A program made the position numbers and the translations under genes. Of a stretch of DNA of 15,110 bases, positions 1 through 8,477 are shown one piece after another. This stretch comes from an uncultured Lachnospiraceae bacterium (GTDB lineage: Bacteria; Bacillota; Clostridia; Lachnospirales; Lachnospiraceae). The notes under the pieces were generated by a model that worked only from the letters and a program-made list of their open reading frames with translations, was not told where the DNA came from and ran no database searches. Numbering within the stretch: position 1 is the stretch's first letter; each line of letters begins with the position of its first letter. The stretch is from positions 1 through 15,110 of the forward strand of contig CAKRPS010000050.1 in the NCBI GenBank assembly GCA_934385475.1, given 5' to 3'.

Positions 1-1502
1 TCCTCCAGAGAGAAGTCCACCTTCACTTTTCTGCTGTCGACCATTCTCCGTTCCACTTCGGTCCGCGCTGAGCAAAGGTCCACCGGACCTTTAGCGCCCT
101 TGGAAAGTAAGACAACTGTCTCAATCCCCGTAGTCCACGGGAACTGATCTACTACGGTCACGCGGCTCGCCTCATATCCTCTCTCAATAAGCACTTCCAG
201 ATCACGCGCCAGGCTGGTCGGCTTACAGGAAATGTATAAAATATGCTCCACGCCGTACCGGATGATCTTATCGAGCGCCTTCGGATGAATCCCATCCCTC
301 GGCGGGTCCAGAATGATCACATCCGGCTTTTCCTCAATGTCATCCAATACCTTCAAGACATCTCCGGCAATAAATTCGCAGTTATGTAAACCGTTCATTT
401 CCGCATTTCTTTTTGCTGCTTCCACAGCCTCTTCCACGATCTCAACACCGATCACCTTCTTTGCCACAGGTGCCATGAGCTGCGCGATCGTACCGGTTCC
501 ACTGTACAGGTCATAGACAATACTCTCCCCATTCCCGTCTCCGATGTACTCTCCAATATAGTCACGGGCAGTCCGATAGAGCACTTCCGCACTCAGGCTG
601 TTCGTCTGGAAAAAGGAGAACTCCGAAATCCGAAAGCGTAACCCGAGAAGTTCCTCATAAAAGAAATCCTGTCCATACAAAATATCTGTCTCATCGTTCT
701 GAACGACATCTGCAAGGGAATCGTTCCGGGTATGAAGGATGCCGACGATCTGCCCTCGCAGCTTCAATCCCAGCAATCTTTCCCGATACTCTTTCAAAAG
801 CTCTTTCTCTTCAAAGTTTCCCGTCTGTGTTGTCGTCACCAGCGCCACCAGAATCTCTCCTGTTTTAGACGCCTTCCGAACCAGAAGATGGCGCAGGTAT
901 CCTTCATGGCGCAGTCGGTGATAAAATGTCACCGGAATTCCCTGTTCCTGTTTTTCCTGAAAAAAATCCTTCGTAGCACTCAAAATGCTGCGATAATCCT
1001 CATCTACAATCTGACAACCGGTCACGGACACAATATCGTAAAAGCTGCCGCGCTTGTGCATGCCAAGCGCAAGCGGCCCATCCTTCACCTCATCTCCAAA
1101 CGTGAACTCCATCTTGTTGCGGTATTCATAGACCGCAGGACTTTCCTTGATTTTCTCCCAGACACAGGGTGTTTTCTGCTTTCGCAGAACATTTTCCAGA
1201 AGCCTGTGAACCTGTTCCTCTTTTATTTCCGTCTCCTTCTCATAGGGAAAAGATAAGTACGTGCAACCGCCACACTGGCCAAAATGCGGACAGATATCTT
1301 CTCTCTCAACTGCTGCTTTCTCCAGAACTTCAAGCAGTCTTCCTTCTGCCTTCCCTTTTCGCACCTTGTTCACACCGGCACGCACCTTCTGACCGGGCAG
1401 TGCATTTTTCACAACGCAGGTTCCGTCTTCCGTCTCTACAATTCCTTTATTGGGAAAATCTATTCTTACTACCGTTCCCTCTATGATCTGTCCTTTTTTC
1501 AT
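1..1502 (-). CDS. rlmD: 23S rRNA (uracil-5-)-methyltransferase, TrmA/RlmD family (3' end cut by window edge)
   Basis: SAM-dependent enzyme of the RumA/RlmD family that methylates C5 of a uracil in 23S rRNA. About 500 residues are visible, reading from 1502 down and leaving the window still open. An N-terminal TRAM-like segment (about residues 1-60, MKKGQIIEG start) is followed by an iron-sulfur cluster motif CPHFGQCGGC (C71, C77, C80) with a fourth cysteine at C163 (TGCQ). The SAM-binding motif DLYSGTGT is at 331-338, then DPPRDG, and the catalytic cysteine is C426 in LYISCKPTSLARDL. After the usual family end the protein continues with DSRKVKVDFSLE, the start of a C-terminal extension seen in many Firmicutes homologues and absent from the E. 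coli enzyme. Start choice: ATG at 1502 has GAGG 6 bases upstream; in-frame ATGs at 1508 and 1514 are possible. The exact target (U1939 or U747 type) cannot be told from sequence alone. Confidence 0.93.
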   Translation of the reverse strand, partial: MKKGQIIEGTVVRIDFPNKGIVETEDGTCVVKNALPGQKVRAGVNKVRKGKAEGRLLEVLEKAAVEREDICPHFGQCGGCTYLSFPYEKETEIKEEQVHRLLENVLRKQKTPCVWEKIKESPAVYEYRNKMEFTFGDEVKDGPLALGMHKRGSFYDIVSVTGCQIVDEDYRSILSATKDFFQEKQEQGIPVTFYHRLRHEGYLRHLLVRKASKTGEILVALVTTTQTGNFEEKELLKEYRERLLGLKLRGQIVGILHTRNDSLADVVQNDETDILYGQDFFYEELLGLRFRISEFSFFQTNSLSAEVLYRTARDYIGEYIGDGNGESIVYDLYSGTGTIAQLMAPVAKKVIGVEIVEEAVEAAKRNAEMNGLHNCEFIAGDVLKVLDDIEEKPDVIILDPPRDGIHPKALDKIIRYGVEHILYISCKPTSLARDLEVLIERGYEASRVTVVDQFPWTTGIETVVLLSKGAKGPVDLCSARTEVERRMVDSRKVKVDFSLE

Positions 1503-1533
1503 ACTCATCCTCATTCCTGTAGTTATTAGTTTT

Positions 1534-1562
1534 ATTATAACGGACAATATTTTTCCTGTCAT
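1534..1562 (-). promoter_or_regulatory. Promoter of the rRNA methyltransferase gene
   Basis: On the minus strand, ATGACA (1557-1562, five of six to TTGACA) and a perfect TATAAT (1534-1539) are separated by 17 bases. This places transcription start near 1528, about 25 bases before the gene. The -35 lies directly after the terminator of the preceding small gene, so this gene has its own transcription unit. Confidence 0.65.
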
Positions 1563-1563
1563 C

Positions 1564-1598
1564 AAAAAAGCCAATCACTCTATAAGCGATTGGCTTTT
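1564..1598 (-). terminator. Rho-independent terminator of the acidic-tail membrane protein gene
   Basis: A hairpin of GCCAATC (1570-1576) and GATTGGC (1588-1594), extended by flanking A/T pairs, has a six-base A run on the plus strand (1564-1569), giving a U tract for minus-strand transcripts. A TTTT on the other side (1595-1598) lets it work weakly in the plus direction. It separates the small gene upstream from the methyltransferase gene. Confidence 0.8.
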
Positions 1599-1625
1599 GC
1601 TTACCTGAAAAATTGCTGCACCACG

Positions 1626-1934
1626 TTACTCCTCGGTGTCCTCATCCTCGTCTTCATTCTCGAAGAAGTCATCCTCAAAATCGTCATCGAAATCATCATC
1701 AAAGTCTTCCAGATAATCCGGTGTCATATAGCGATATACCGCATAAGCAATCGCTGCTACCGCTGCCACTGCTCCGACGATCGCAAGCACCCAGACAACA
1801 GGACTGGTTTTCTTCTCTTTCTCCTGTTTCTTTCCGAACAGCTCATTGACTCTTGTTGCTCCGAGTACATCTTCCAATTTATCTAAAATCTCTGCCTTAC
1901 TCATCATTCCGACTCTACAGCATTTTTTGCTCAT
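1626..1934 (-). CDS. Small single-pass membrane protein with very acidic C-terminal tail
   Basis: Unrecognised protein of 102 residues. It begins MSKKCCRVG, has a short predicted-helical segment (SKAEILDKLEDVLG, about 12-25), a lysine-rich stretch (36-43), one membrane helix (about 46-66, VVWVLAIVGAVAAVAAIAYAV) and a tail in which about 21 of the last 31 residues are Asp or Glu, punctuated by Phe in a DFDDD-like rhythm. Positive residues before the helix suggest the N-terminus is inside and the acidic tail outside. Start: ATG at 1934 has a perfect AGGAGGT 6 bases upstream (1941-1947); an in-frame start at 1961 lies upstream of this ribosome site and is rejected. It stands alone between two terminators. 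A role in cation binding, protein contact or envelope scaffolding would be a guess. Confidence 0.82.
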   Translation of the reverse strand: MSKKCCRVGMMSKAEILDKLEDVLGATRVNELFGKKQEKEKKTSPVVWVLAIVGAVAAVAAIAYAVYRYMTPDYLEDFDDDFDDDFEDDFFENEDEDEDTEE

Positions 1935-1979
1935 ATCGTAACCTCCTTTTGTTTTCCGCATCCGTAAATCTCTTTATTG

Positions 1980-2005
1980 ATTATAATATACCACCAATTT
2001 GTCAA
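1980..2005 (-). promoter_or_regulatory. Possible promoter of the acidic-tail protein gene (unusual spacing)
   Basis: Minus-strand TTGACA (2000-2005) and TATAAT (1980-1985) are both perfect but only 14 bases apart, shorter than the usual 16-18. Start would fall near 1973, some 39 bases before the ATG at 1934. It is the best candidate in the gap, but the spacing makes it uncertain. Confidence 0.35.
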
Positions 2006-2014
2006 ATTTACTAT

Positions 2015-2034
2015 AAAAAATGCAATCCTTTGCA
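2015..2034 (-). terminator. Weak terminator after the repeat-containing secreted protein gene
   Basis: On the minus strand a five-pair hairpin TGCAA-AGGA-TTGCA (2021-2034) is followed by six U (2015-2020), beginning three bases after the stop codon at 2037. The stem is short, so termination may be partial. Confidence 0.45.
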
Positions 2035-2036
2035 AA

Positions 2037-3350
2037 TTATTTTGTATCCGGTCCTTCAGTCGAACCACCGCCTGATGACGGAACTACTTCACCCGCTCCA
2101 GGGTCTATCTCTTTCGAAGGTACCAACTCACCACCGGTACCCGGATTGCCTTCGTCCGGTTTGCCCGTACTGCCACTGCTGCTTCCGCCGGATGACTCTT
2201 TATTCTCATTTCCGCCGCCCGCAGCTGCTTCCGGCTCTATATTCTCTCTTTCCAGTTCAATCGATCGAGCAGCTGAAAATTCAGGCTCCTCTCTCAGTTT
2301 GATCTCACCCTCTATCCTGCTCTCCTCCGCTTCTCGCTCAGCAAGCGTAGAGGAAAATCCTTCCCATGTATATTCGGGATCATTATAATGGATGTACGTC
2401 AGATCGCCATTCAATGAAAGTATTCCACTCATCCCGGTTTCCTGATCCCATTCACCGAAACGTATACTATTTATTAAATCTGCATACTGTGGCAGGTTCT
2501 TTTCTCTGAGATTCTGCATTTCGCTTTCAAGATCCGATTTATATGCTTTTTCCCTGATCCATTCAGGATTGACCAGGAATTGCTCTACCTCCTCTTCCCG
2601 CTGGCTAAAAAGATCGTTATAGACGTTAACCAGACTTATCGCCTGCTTATTCGCCTTCTCCAGATCCTTGATCCCGATCAGGTTATGTCCGCCTGCATTG
2701 TTCTCAAACTCCAGAAACATGCCAAGTGATGGATTATTCTCTTTCGGACTGTTTATCGCCAGATTGATGTCTGTATTTTTTCCTACCAGAAGGGGCTTCC
2801 CGGTTTCTTCAATGATAAGAACATCATCCTCATTAAGACCTAGCTTCAAATCTCCGGTGAAACAGATATCCCAGTCGTTCCGTTTCTCATCTGCCGACAG
2901 GATCAGATTTCCCTTCGGTGAAAATGACGGCGTGTAATCATCTTCCTTAGGATCCTCCAAAGACACGATCAGCGCCTTTTCCGGTATATCCGGATTACTC
3001 GCACCGTTTCCAGCCGCATCGGTATCAACGGTCTTCAGTACAATCCTTGCCCCATTTAAACCTCTGGGACCTTCTTCTCTCGCGTCATCTGTTCCATCAT
3101 TCCGTCCAAGGCGTCCTCTCGGGCCCTCCTGTCTCTCATCATCCGCTCCATCACGCCTTCCCTGGCGTCCTCTCGGGCCCTCCTGTCCCTCGACATCCGT
3201 TTCATCACTCCGTCCAAGACGTCCTCTCGGGCCTTCCCGTCCTATCGTCTGATTGTCTAACGATGCCTGACATTCCATCCCATTAAAACCCAATCCCAGC
3301 AGGATGATACTCATTCCTGTCAATAATTTTACTGCCCAACTCTTCTTCAT
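2037..3350 (-). CDS. Secreted protein with 18-residue collagen-like EGPRGR repeats
   Basis: Unrecognised exported protein of 437 residues. A signal peptide (1-29, MKKSWAVKLL then a hydrophobic core, likely cut after CQA) leads to three tandem 18-residue repeats (39-92) of pattern EGPRGRxGRxDxxDxxxx plus a partial fourth (EGPRGLNG, 93-100). Then comes a roughly 230-residue domain with no motif I recognise, a Glu-rich probably helical stretch (about 335-380) and a Gly/Ser/Pro-rich low-complexity tail. There is no LPxTG signal and no C-terminal membrane helix, so it is probably released or held non-covalently. Start: ATG at 3350 has GGAGAGGAG six bases upstream; an in-frame GTG at 3383 lies upstream of that ribosome site and overlaps the pcrA stop. 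It follows pcrA by 29 bases and probably shares its transcript, though the functional link is unclear. Confidence 0.85.
   Translation of the reverse strand: MKKSWAVKLLTGMSIILLGLGFNGMECQASLDNQTIGREGPRGRLGRSDETDVEGQEGPRGRQGRRDGADDERQEGPRGRLGRNDGTDDAREEGPRGLNGARIVLKTVDTDAAGNGASNPDIPEKALIVSLEDPKEDDYTPSFSPKGNLILSADEKRNDWDICFTGDLKLGLNEDDVLIIEETGKPLLVGKNTDINLAINSPKENNPSLGMFLEFENNAGGHNLIGIKDLEKANKQAISLVNVYNDLFSQREEEVEQFLVNPEWIREKAYKSDLESEMQNLREKNLPQYADLINSIRFGEWDQETGMSGILSLNGDLTYIHYNDPEYTWEGFSSTLAEREAEESRIEGEIKLREEPEFSAARSIELERENIEPEAAAGGGNENKESSGGSSSGSTGKPDEGNPGTGGELVPSKEIDPGAGEVVPSSGGGSTEGPDTK
3051..3236 (-). repeat. Tandem 54-bp coding repeat (three units plus a partial)
   Basis: The string gtcctctcggg recurs exactly 54 bases apart (3113, 3167, 3221), matching 18 codons per unit. 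The units diverge mostly in their second half (SDETDVEGQ, RDGADDERQ, NDGTDDARE). The fourth copy keeps only EGPRG-x-x-G. The period is a multiple of three, so unit gain or loss would keep the frame. Confidence 0.9.
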
Positions 3351-3379
3351 AGCAATCTCCTCTCCTTTTTTCATTCCTT

Positions 3380-5815
3380 TCACACTTTTCGAAGCTTCGC
3401 AAATCCCGCATACATAATCTTCTGTCCTACTTCATCAAAGGCAACTGTCACCTGTGAATCCCTCGGTCCGGGCTCAATTTTCAGAACCGTTCCCTCACCG
3501 TATCGCATATGACGTACCCGGTCTCCGACTCCGTATCCAAGATTCTGTCCCCCTGCCGGCTTTACCAGACCGGAGGTTCCTCCTGCAGATGCCGCCCTCG
3601 ACAGATACGGCTTCACCTCTGTTGCCGTCCGTTTAGGCCGCACTACCGCCTTGGGCTTTGGCTTATCAAAGATCGTATCCGCATCCTTTCCAAACCGGCT
3701 GACATATCCGCCCGTTGCTCCTTCCCTGCGATAGCTTGTCTCTTCCATCGTAGCCGCATAATCGCTCTTGCTCCGTCTGAAATCTCCCGTTGAAGTCTCC
3801 CCCATACCAAATGGTTTGGATCTGAAAAGATTTCTCTCACGGGAGTCCTCCGAATAACTTTCATAATCACGCGGTTTGCCTGCCTGTGGCTTATTGTCCA
3901 TCAATTCCGGTGGAATTTCCTTGACAAATCGGCTCACCGGATTATACTGTGTCTCCCCGCGAAGCATCCTCTGCTTGGCGCAGGTCAACGTCAGATCATC
4001 CTTTGCTCTGGTGATTCCCACATAAGCCAGCCTTCGTTCCTCTTCGATATCCATCGGATCATCTGATACAATCGTCATATAACTCGGGAAAACACCATCC
4101 TCCATACCTGCCAGATAGACATGTGGAAACTCCAGTCCCTTTGCACTGTGAAGCGTCATAAGCAGAACCTTATCATCGTTCTCCGAAGTCCGGTCGATAT
4201 CCGCCACAAGCGCAACCTCCTCCAGAAACTCTCTCAGCGTCGGCTCCTCATGCGTTTCCTGATAAGATACCACCTTACTGATCAACTCGTCGATATTTTC
4301 AATTCGGTCTGCGGCATCTTCATCATCCGAAGCCTCCAGTTCTTTTACATAACCGGTAGTCTCTATCACGTCCTTGATAAGTTCTTCCAGAGAAAAGAAC
4401 TCCAGCTTACTGCGAAATGCCTGTATCATTCGCACAAACGGTTCAAGCTTTGAAGCACTTCTGCCGATCGTCATGATCTGGTCCGCCTCACGAAGCGCAT
4501 CATAAAAGCTGATGTTTCTTGCATCTGCGTACTCCTGCACCCTTACGATCGTGGTTGCTCCGATTCCTCTTTTGGGGATATTGATAATCCTCTTGACCGC
4601 CACATCATCCCTGCCGTTATCGATTGTCTTCAAATATGCCAGAATGTCCTTGATCTCACGCCTTGCATAAAAGTTCGTTCCCCCGATCACATCATAGGGA
4701 ATTCCTTCCATGATAAAACGTTCCTCCAACATACGGGCCTGCGCATTCGTCCGGTACAGAACCGCACAGTCTCCATACCGAAGCTGCTCTTCCCGGTGCT
4801 TCTTTGCCACATCCGACGCTATAAACTCCGCCTCCTCGTAGGCGTTCTCAAACGGTCTGAAATGAATCCGGCTTCCATCCTTTTTGTTAGTCCAGAGTGC
4901 CTTTTCCTTTCTTCCCCGGTTGTTTTTGATCACGGCATTTGCCGCATCCAGGACAATCTGCGTGGAACGGTAATTCTGCTCCAGTTTGATCACCCTAGCC
5001 TCCGGATAAACCTTCTCAAAATCAAGAATATTGCGGATATTGGCACCCCGGAACTTATAGATCGACTGGTCATCGTCTCCGACCACACACAGATTCCGAT
5101 ATCTGTCTGCCAACAACCGGATCATCTCAAACTGTGCCGTATTGGTATCCTGATATTCGTCCACCATAATATAACGGAACCGCTCCTGATAGCTTTGGAG
5201 CACCTGCGCGTCCATCCGGAAAAGCTCGACGGTCTTTACGATCAGATCATCAAAATCTAACGCATTGTTCTTTTTCAGGGTAGCCTGATATTCACGATAT
5301 GCTTTTGCAATCCTGCTGCCGTTATAGTCAAATCCGTTCTGCTTCTCATACTGCAACGGATCAATCAATTCGTCCTTCGCTGATGAGATGGCCCCCATGA
5401 TCGTGCGCTCTTTCAGCTGCTTCGTGTCGATCTGCAGTTTTTTGCAGACCTCCTTCATGACCCCTTTCTGATCATCGGTATCATAAATTGTGAAATTGGT
5501 GTCATATCCCAACCTGTCTATGTAACGTCTCAGAATCCTTACGCAGGTAGAGTGAAAGGTTGAAACCCAGATCCGGTCTGCGCCGTCTCCTACAATCTGG
5601 TTCACACGCTCCCGCATCTCTCCCGCTGCCTTATTTGTGAAAGTGATCGCCAGAATGTTCCACGGGTCAACCCCTTCCTGATCGATCAGATATGCCGCCC
5701 GGTGGGTCAACACCCTGGTCTTGCCGGAGCCTGCTCCGGCAAGTAATAAAAGCGGCCCCTGCGTATGCATGACCGCCGCTTTTTGCTGTTCATTTAAAGT
5801 ATCATATATACTCAT
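3380..5815 (-). CDS. pcrA: ATP-dependent DNA helicase PcrA (UvrD/Rep family, superfamily 1)
   Basis: A 3'-5' DNA helicase used in repair, rolling-circle replication and removal of blocked complexes. The 811 residues show all SF1A motifs: LNEQQKAAV Q-motif (7-15), Walker A AGAGSGKT (26-33), TFTNKAA (58-64), DEYQDTN motif II (219-225), GDDDQSIYKFRGA motif III (246-258), LEQNYRST motif IV, TLHSAKGLEF motif V and RRLAYVGITRAK motif VI. The C-terminus ends in the Tudor-like domain of Gram-positive PcrA (GVGDRVRHMRYGEGTV, about the last 50 residues) that binds RNA polymerase. At 811 residues it is somewhat longer than the roughly 740 of Bacillus PcrA; the extra length lies in the low-complexity linker before the Tudor domain. 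Start ATG at 5815 has AGAGGA five bases upstream. It lies 37 bases after the SPFH gene and 29 before the secreted-protein gene. Confidence 0.97.
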   Translation of the reverse strand: MSIYDTLNEQQKAAVMHTQGPLLLLAGAGSGKTRVLTHRAAYLIDQEGVDPWNILAITFTNKAAGEMRERVNQIVGDGADRIWVSTFHSTCVRILRRYIDRLGYDTNFTIYDTDDQKGVMKEVCKKLQIDTKQLKERTIMGAISSAKDELIDPLQYEKQNGFDYNGSRIAKAYREYQATLKKNNALDFDDLIVKTVELFRMDAQVLQSYQERFRYIMVDEYQDTNTAQFEMIRLLADRYRNLCVVGDDDQSIYKFRGANIRNILDFEKVYPEARVIKLEQNYRSTQIVLDAANAVIKNNRGRKEKALWTNKKDGSRIHFRPFENAYEEAEFIASDVAKKHREEQLRYGDCAVLYRTNAQARMLEERFIMEGIPYDVIGGTNFYARREIKDILAYLKTIDNGRDDVAVKRIINIPKRGIGATTIVRVQEYADARNISFYDALREADQIMTIGRSASKLEPFVRMIQAFRSKLEFFSLEELIKDVIETTGYVKELEASDDEDAADRIENIDELISKVVSYQETHEEPTLREFLEEVALVADIDRTSENDDKVLLMTLHSAKGLEFPHVYLAGMEDGVFPSYMTIVSDDPMDIEEERRLAYVGITRAKDDLTLTCAKQRMLRGETQYNPVSRFVKEIPPELMDNKPQAGKPRDYESYSEDSRERNLFRSKPFGMGETSTGDFRRSKSDYAATMEETSYRREGATGGYVSRFGKDADTIFDKPKPKAVVRPKRTATEVKPYLSRAASAGGTSGLVKPAGGQNLGYGVGDRVRHMRYGEGTVLKIEPGPRDSQVTVAFDEVGQKIMYAGFAKLRKV

Positions 5816-5852
5816 AATAATCCTCTGCCAATTCTTTTTCCTGCGGAGCTCT

Positions 5853-6848
5853 TTAGCCCAGCTTGTTGCCGCAGTTGCCGCAGAACTTCATACCGTTCGT
5901 GGGCGTACCGCAGTTCGGGCAGAATTTCGGAATCGCACCGCCGTTAGCACCCTGCGCCTGCGGCTGTCCCTGCATCTGAGGCTGCCCCTGCATTTGAGGC
6001 TGCATTCCCATATTCATTTGATTCACCATCTGCTGTCCAAGTGCCATTCCCATCTGAAGGCCTACCATATCGGTTGCCATATGACTGCCGGAACCGCCTT
6101 TTCCCATCGCATCGGCTGCTGCCATCTGCGTATACTTCGACATATCGCCAACCATGGACTGCGCTGCAGCCTTCTCCTGCATCTTCTTGATCTCTTCCGG
6201 ATAGGAAAAGCTCTCAATCGTGAAGTCTGTAATACCGATACCAAGCTTACGCATATCGGAATCCAGATCTGACTCAATTCCCTTGGCAATGTTTCTGGCA
6301 TCTACCTGCAGATTAAACATATCTCTGCCTTCTTTGCTGATCCAGCTCATCAAAAGCTGATCAAGGCTTGCTATGATACGTTCTTTCACATCATCTACCG
6401 TATAGGTCTGACGGATTCCCGCAAGCTTTTCAATAAGCACATCATGCTCTACCACACGGCAGTTAAAGGTTCCGAATGCACGGATCGGCATACCTCCCGG
6501 AAGCCCCGGTGCCTGTAAGTTGATCGCATTTTTGGTTCCCCACTTCACAAGCAGCTCCTTGGTATTGATAAACAGTATCTCTGCGCGCAGCGGTGTATTA
6601 AAACCAAACTTGAAGCTCTTGAGTGTTGTCAGGAAAGGAATGATATCTGACTCAATATCATAGTCTCCGTCATCCTCAAAAATTCCTTCTACTCTTCCAT
6701 TATATAAGAAGATGGCGTCCTGTCCGGGACGGATGATCAGCTTGGAACCCTTTTTGATCTCCTGATTCTGAAATTTATAAAACAGAACCCCGTCTCCTCC
6801 TTCATTCCACTCAATCACGCTTGAAAACTGATTTGTAAAAAATCCCAT
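5853..6848 (-). CDS. SPFH (stomatin/prohibitin-like) protein with C-terminal zinc ribbon, YdjI-like
   Basis: Cytoplasmic member of the 'virion core protein'/YdjI-type SPFH family; B. subtilis YdjI belongs to a membrane-stress group linked to PspA. The 331 residues comprise an N-terminal SPFH-like domain (about 1-215, with IIRPGQDAIFLYNGR and GTFNCRVVE typical of the family), an amphipathic linker, a Met/Gln-rich repeat stretch (MQGQPQMQGQPQ) and a four-cysteine zinc ribbon at the very end (C310, C313, C323, C326). There is no membrane helix, so membrane contact would be peripheral. Start choice: the longest frame begins with a GTG at 6860, but AAAGGTG overlaps that codon and is correctly placed for the ATG at 6848 (MGFFTNQF), which I use. 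It lies 46 bases after the chemoreceptor gene and 37 before pcrA. The biological role is inferred from family only. Confidence 0.88.
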   Translation of the reverse strand: MGFFTNQFSSVIEWNEGGDGVLFYKFQNQEIKKGSKLIIRPGQDAIFLYNGRVEGIFEDDGDYDIESDIIPFLTTLKSFKFGFNTPLRAEILFINTKELLVKWGTKNAINLQAPGLPGGMPIRAFGTFNCRVVEHDVLIEKLAGIRQTYTVDDVKERIIASLDQLLMSWISKEGRDMFNLQVDARNIAKGIESDLDSDMRKLGIGITDFTIESFSYPEEIKKMQEKAAAQSMVGDMSKYTQMAAADAMGKGGSGSHMATDMVGLQMGMALGQQMVNQMNMGMQPQMQGQPQMQGQPQAQGANGGAIPKFCPNCGTPTNGMKFCGNCGNKLG

Positions 6849-6894
6849 ACTTTTCTTCACCTTTCTTTTTTATTTCAAAACATATATGTTGTTA

Positions 6895-8379
6895 CTATGC
6901 TATATTCATATCCCGGTTGAGATGTCCTGCCTCCTCATTCAGTTCTCCGACAAGACTTCCAACCTCCTGCACGATCACCGCATTCCGTTCACTGACCGTA
7001 AACGTCTCCTGTGAGTGTGCCGAAACCTCCTGCATGATCGCAGAGATTGTCTGGATGCTGTCCACGATGCCACGGTTTGCCTCTTCCAGGTGTCCTACAG
7101 CGTCCTCAAGCTTCGTGCTGCCCTCATCTACCTGTGCCGTACTCTCCGCAATCTTTTCAAAACTCTCTGCCGCATGCTCTGCCATCTCACTTTGCTGTAC
7201 ATTGCTGTCCAAAAGCTCCTGCACCGCATCTGCTGCAATCTTCAATTTATCCGTAACATTCTGGATAACCTCTGTAATATTGACTGTTGCGTCCTGCGTC
7301 TGATTTGCCAGCTTTGAAATCTCAGTTGCTACCACTGCAAAGCCTTTTCCTGCTTCTCCCGCTCTGGCTGCCTCAATACTCGCATTCAAAGCAAGCAGAC
7401 TTGTCTGGCTCGCAACGCTTGTGATCAGTTCAATGATGGACTGCATATTGTCCATGTACTCCTCCAGAGCTGCCATATCCGCCACAGCCTCTTTTCCTGC
7501 GTGATCAGATGCCTTCACCTGTCCGAGTAACGTATCAATATCCTGTTTTCCGCTCTTCACATTCTCTTTTGCCTGCTGCATACTCTGGGCAATGTCCTCT
7601 GTGATATGCGCCATATTTTCAATGTGCTTCTGAATATCCTCCGTCTTGCCAAGCTGTCCCTGTACGGACTCTGCCGTGTCGTTGGTTCCTGCCGAAACCT
7701 CCTGCATTGCATTGCGCGTCTCTGAGACCGAATTGCCAAGCTCCGTCATCCGCTCCGTAACATTTTCGATTCCGTCTGTCATCCTGGATGATATCTGCAT
7801 AATATCCTGTAAAAGACCGGAAACATTATCCTTTTCCTTAGAAAGTGCCTCCATCTTGCCCCTGTTATGCCTTCCCAGAATCTCCGTAGAGAAACACAAA
7901 AATGCGCTGATCAAAAGCATCAGGATCACCTGGATCTCCGCATCCGTTTTTGAAATATTTCCTGCAAACAGACGGTACACCACACAGATCACATTCACTA
8001 GAAAACAGGAACCGGACGCAAGCACACAGTACTTCGTATCGGAAAACAGCGTAATCACGAGATATAAAGGAATCACATATGTAAAAGCTATACTGCTGGT
8101 AGTCGTAAAGACAATAAAGGTATAAAACGCTCCATAGCCAAAGCTGAGTATGTGTTTTATGACTTCCGCATCCGGCTTACTGCGATAGACTACGATCTCC
8201 GCAATAAACGGTGCAAGCGCCAGCAGAGAGAATATCGCATAATATCCTATGCTCCTCGATCCGCGCAAAACCTCCACAAGATAAGCAAATACCAGTACAG
8301 CTGACATAACTCCATGGCAAATCACTGCAATCTTGTTAATTGCTGCATGTTCGCTAAGCTGATTCTGTTCCTTTTCCAT
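6895..8379 (-). CDS. Methyl-accepting chemotaxis protein with multi-pass membrane N-terminus
   Basis: Chemoreceptor that controls CheA through CheW. Of 494 residues, the first about 170 form some six membrane helices (about 15-37, 44-66, 77-98, 100-113, 117-138, 148-168) joined by short loops. There is no extracytoplasmic ligand domain and no clear HAMP domain. The rest is a long coiled coil carrying the conserved signalling tip [20 protein letters not shown] (323-342) followed by [18 protein letters not shown]. No C-terminal CheR pentapeptide is visible. With its sensing part buried in the membrane, a signal such as membrane state, energy level or a partner protein is more likely than a soluble ligand (inference). 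GAGGGGG lies six bases before the ATG. No other chemotaxis gene is in the window. Confidence 0.95.
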   Translation of the reverse strand: MEKEQNQLSEHAAINKIAVICHGVMSAVLVFAYLVEVLRGSRSIGYYAIFSLLALAPFIAEIVVYRSKPDAEVIKHILSFGYGAFYTFIVFTTTSSIAFTYVIPLYLVITLFSDTKYCVLASGSCFLVNVICVVYRLFAGNISKTDAEIQVILMLLISAFLCFSTEILGRHNRGKMEALSKEKDNVSGLLQDIMQISSRMTDGIENVTERMTELGNSVSETRNAMQEVSAGTNDTAESVQGQLGKTEDIQKHIENMAHITEDIAQSMQQAKENVKSGKQDIDTLLGQVKASDHAGKEAVADMAALEEYMDNMQSIIELITSVASQTSLLALNASIEAARAGEAGKGFAVVATEISKLANQTQDATVNITEVIQNVTDKLKIAADAVQELLDSNVQQSEMAEHAAESFEKIAESTAQVDEGSTKLEDAVGHLEEANRGIVDSIQTISAIMQEVSAHSQETFTVSERNAVIVQEVGSLVGELNEEAGHLNRDMNIA

Positions 8380-8443
8380 TTGTATCCCCCTCTTCCGCTT
8401 TTAGATTCCTCTCACATGTTTTCCATAAAAATCTTCTTTTTCC

Positions 8444-8477
8444 CAGGATTCGTGCTCTTCATCCTGCTTTGCAGGAT
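8444..8477 (-). promoter_or_regulatory. Leader with two mutually exclusive hairpins resembling the tRNA-Gly acceptor stem
   Basis: ATCCTGC-TTT-GCAGGAT at 8461-8477 is a perfect seven-pair hairpin in either strand. The same ATCCTG (8461-8466) can instead pair with CAGGAT at 8444-8449, so the two folds exclude each other. In the chemoreceptor transcript both lie in the 5' leader. Read on the plus strand the first hairpin is followed by five T, like a terminator, but no plus-strand gene precedes it. The stem sequence equals the acceptor stem of the tRNA-Gly gene at 8592, and 12 bases (ATCCTGCTTTGC) recur at the tRNA 3' end. Whether this regulates anything is unknown. Confidence 0.4.

Noticed and set aside
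732..1256. Plus-strand open frames across 313-1886, and similar frames opposite other genes
   Set aside because: They run antisense to well-supported genes, have no ribosome sites and no recognisable protein character.
3051..3236. CRISPR-like or true collagen repeat
   Set aside because: The 54-base units are contiguous with no spacers and lie in frame in a secreted protein. Only two or three Gly-X-Y triplets occur per unit, too few for a collagen helix.
6849..6894. Terminator between the chemoreceptor and SPFH genes
   Set aside because: There is a short palindrome around AACATATATGTT but no GC stem and no U run following it in the minus direction.
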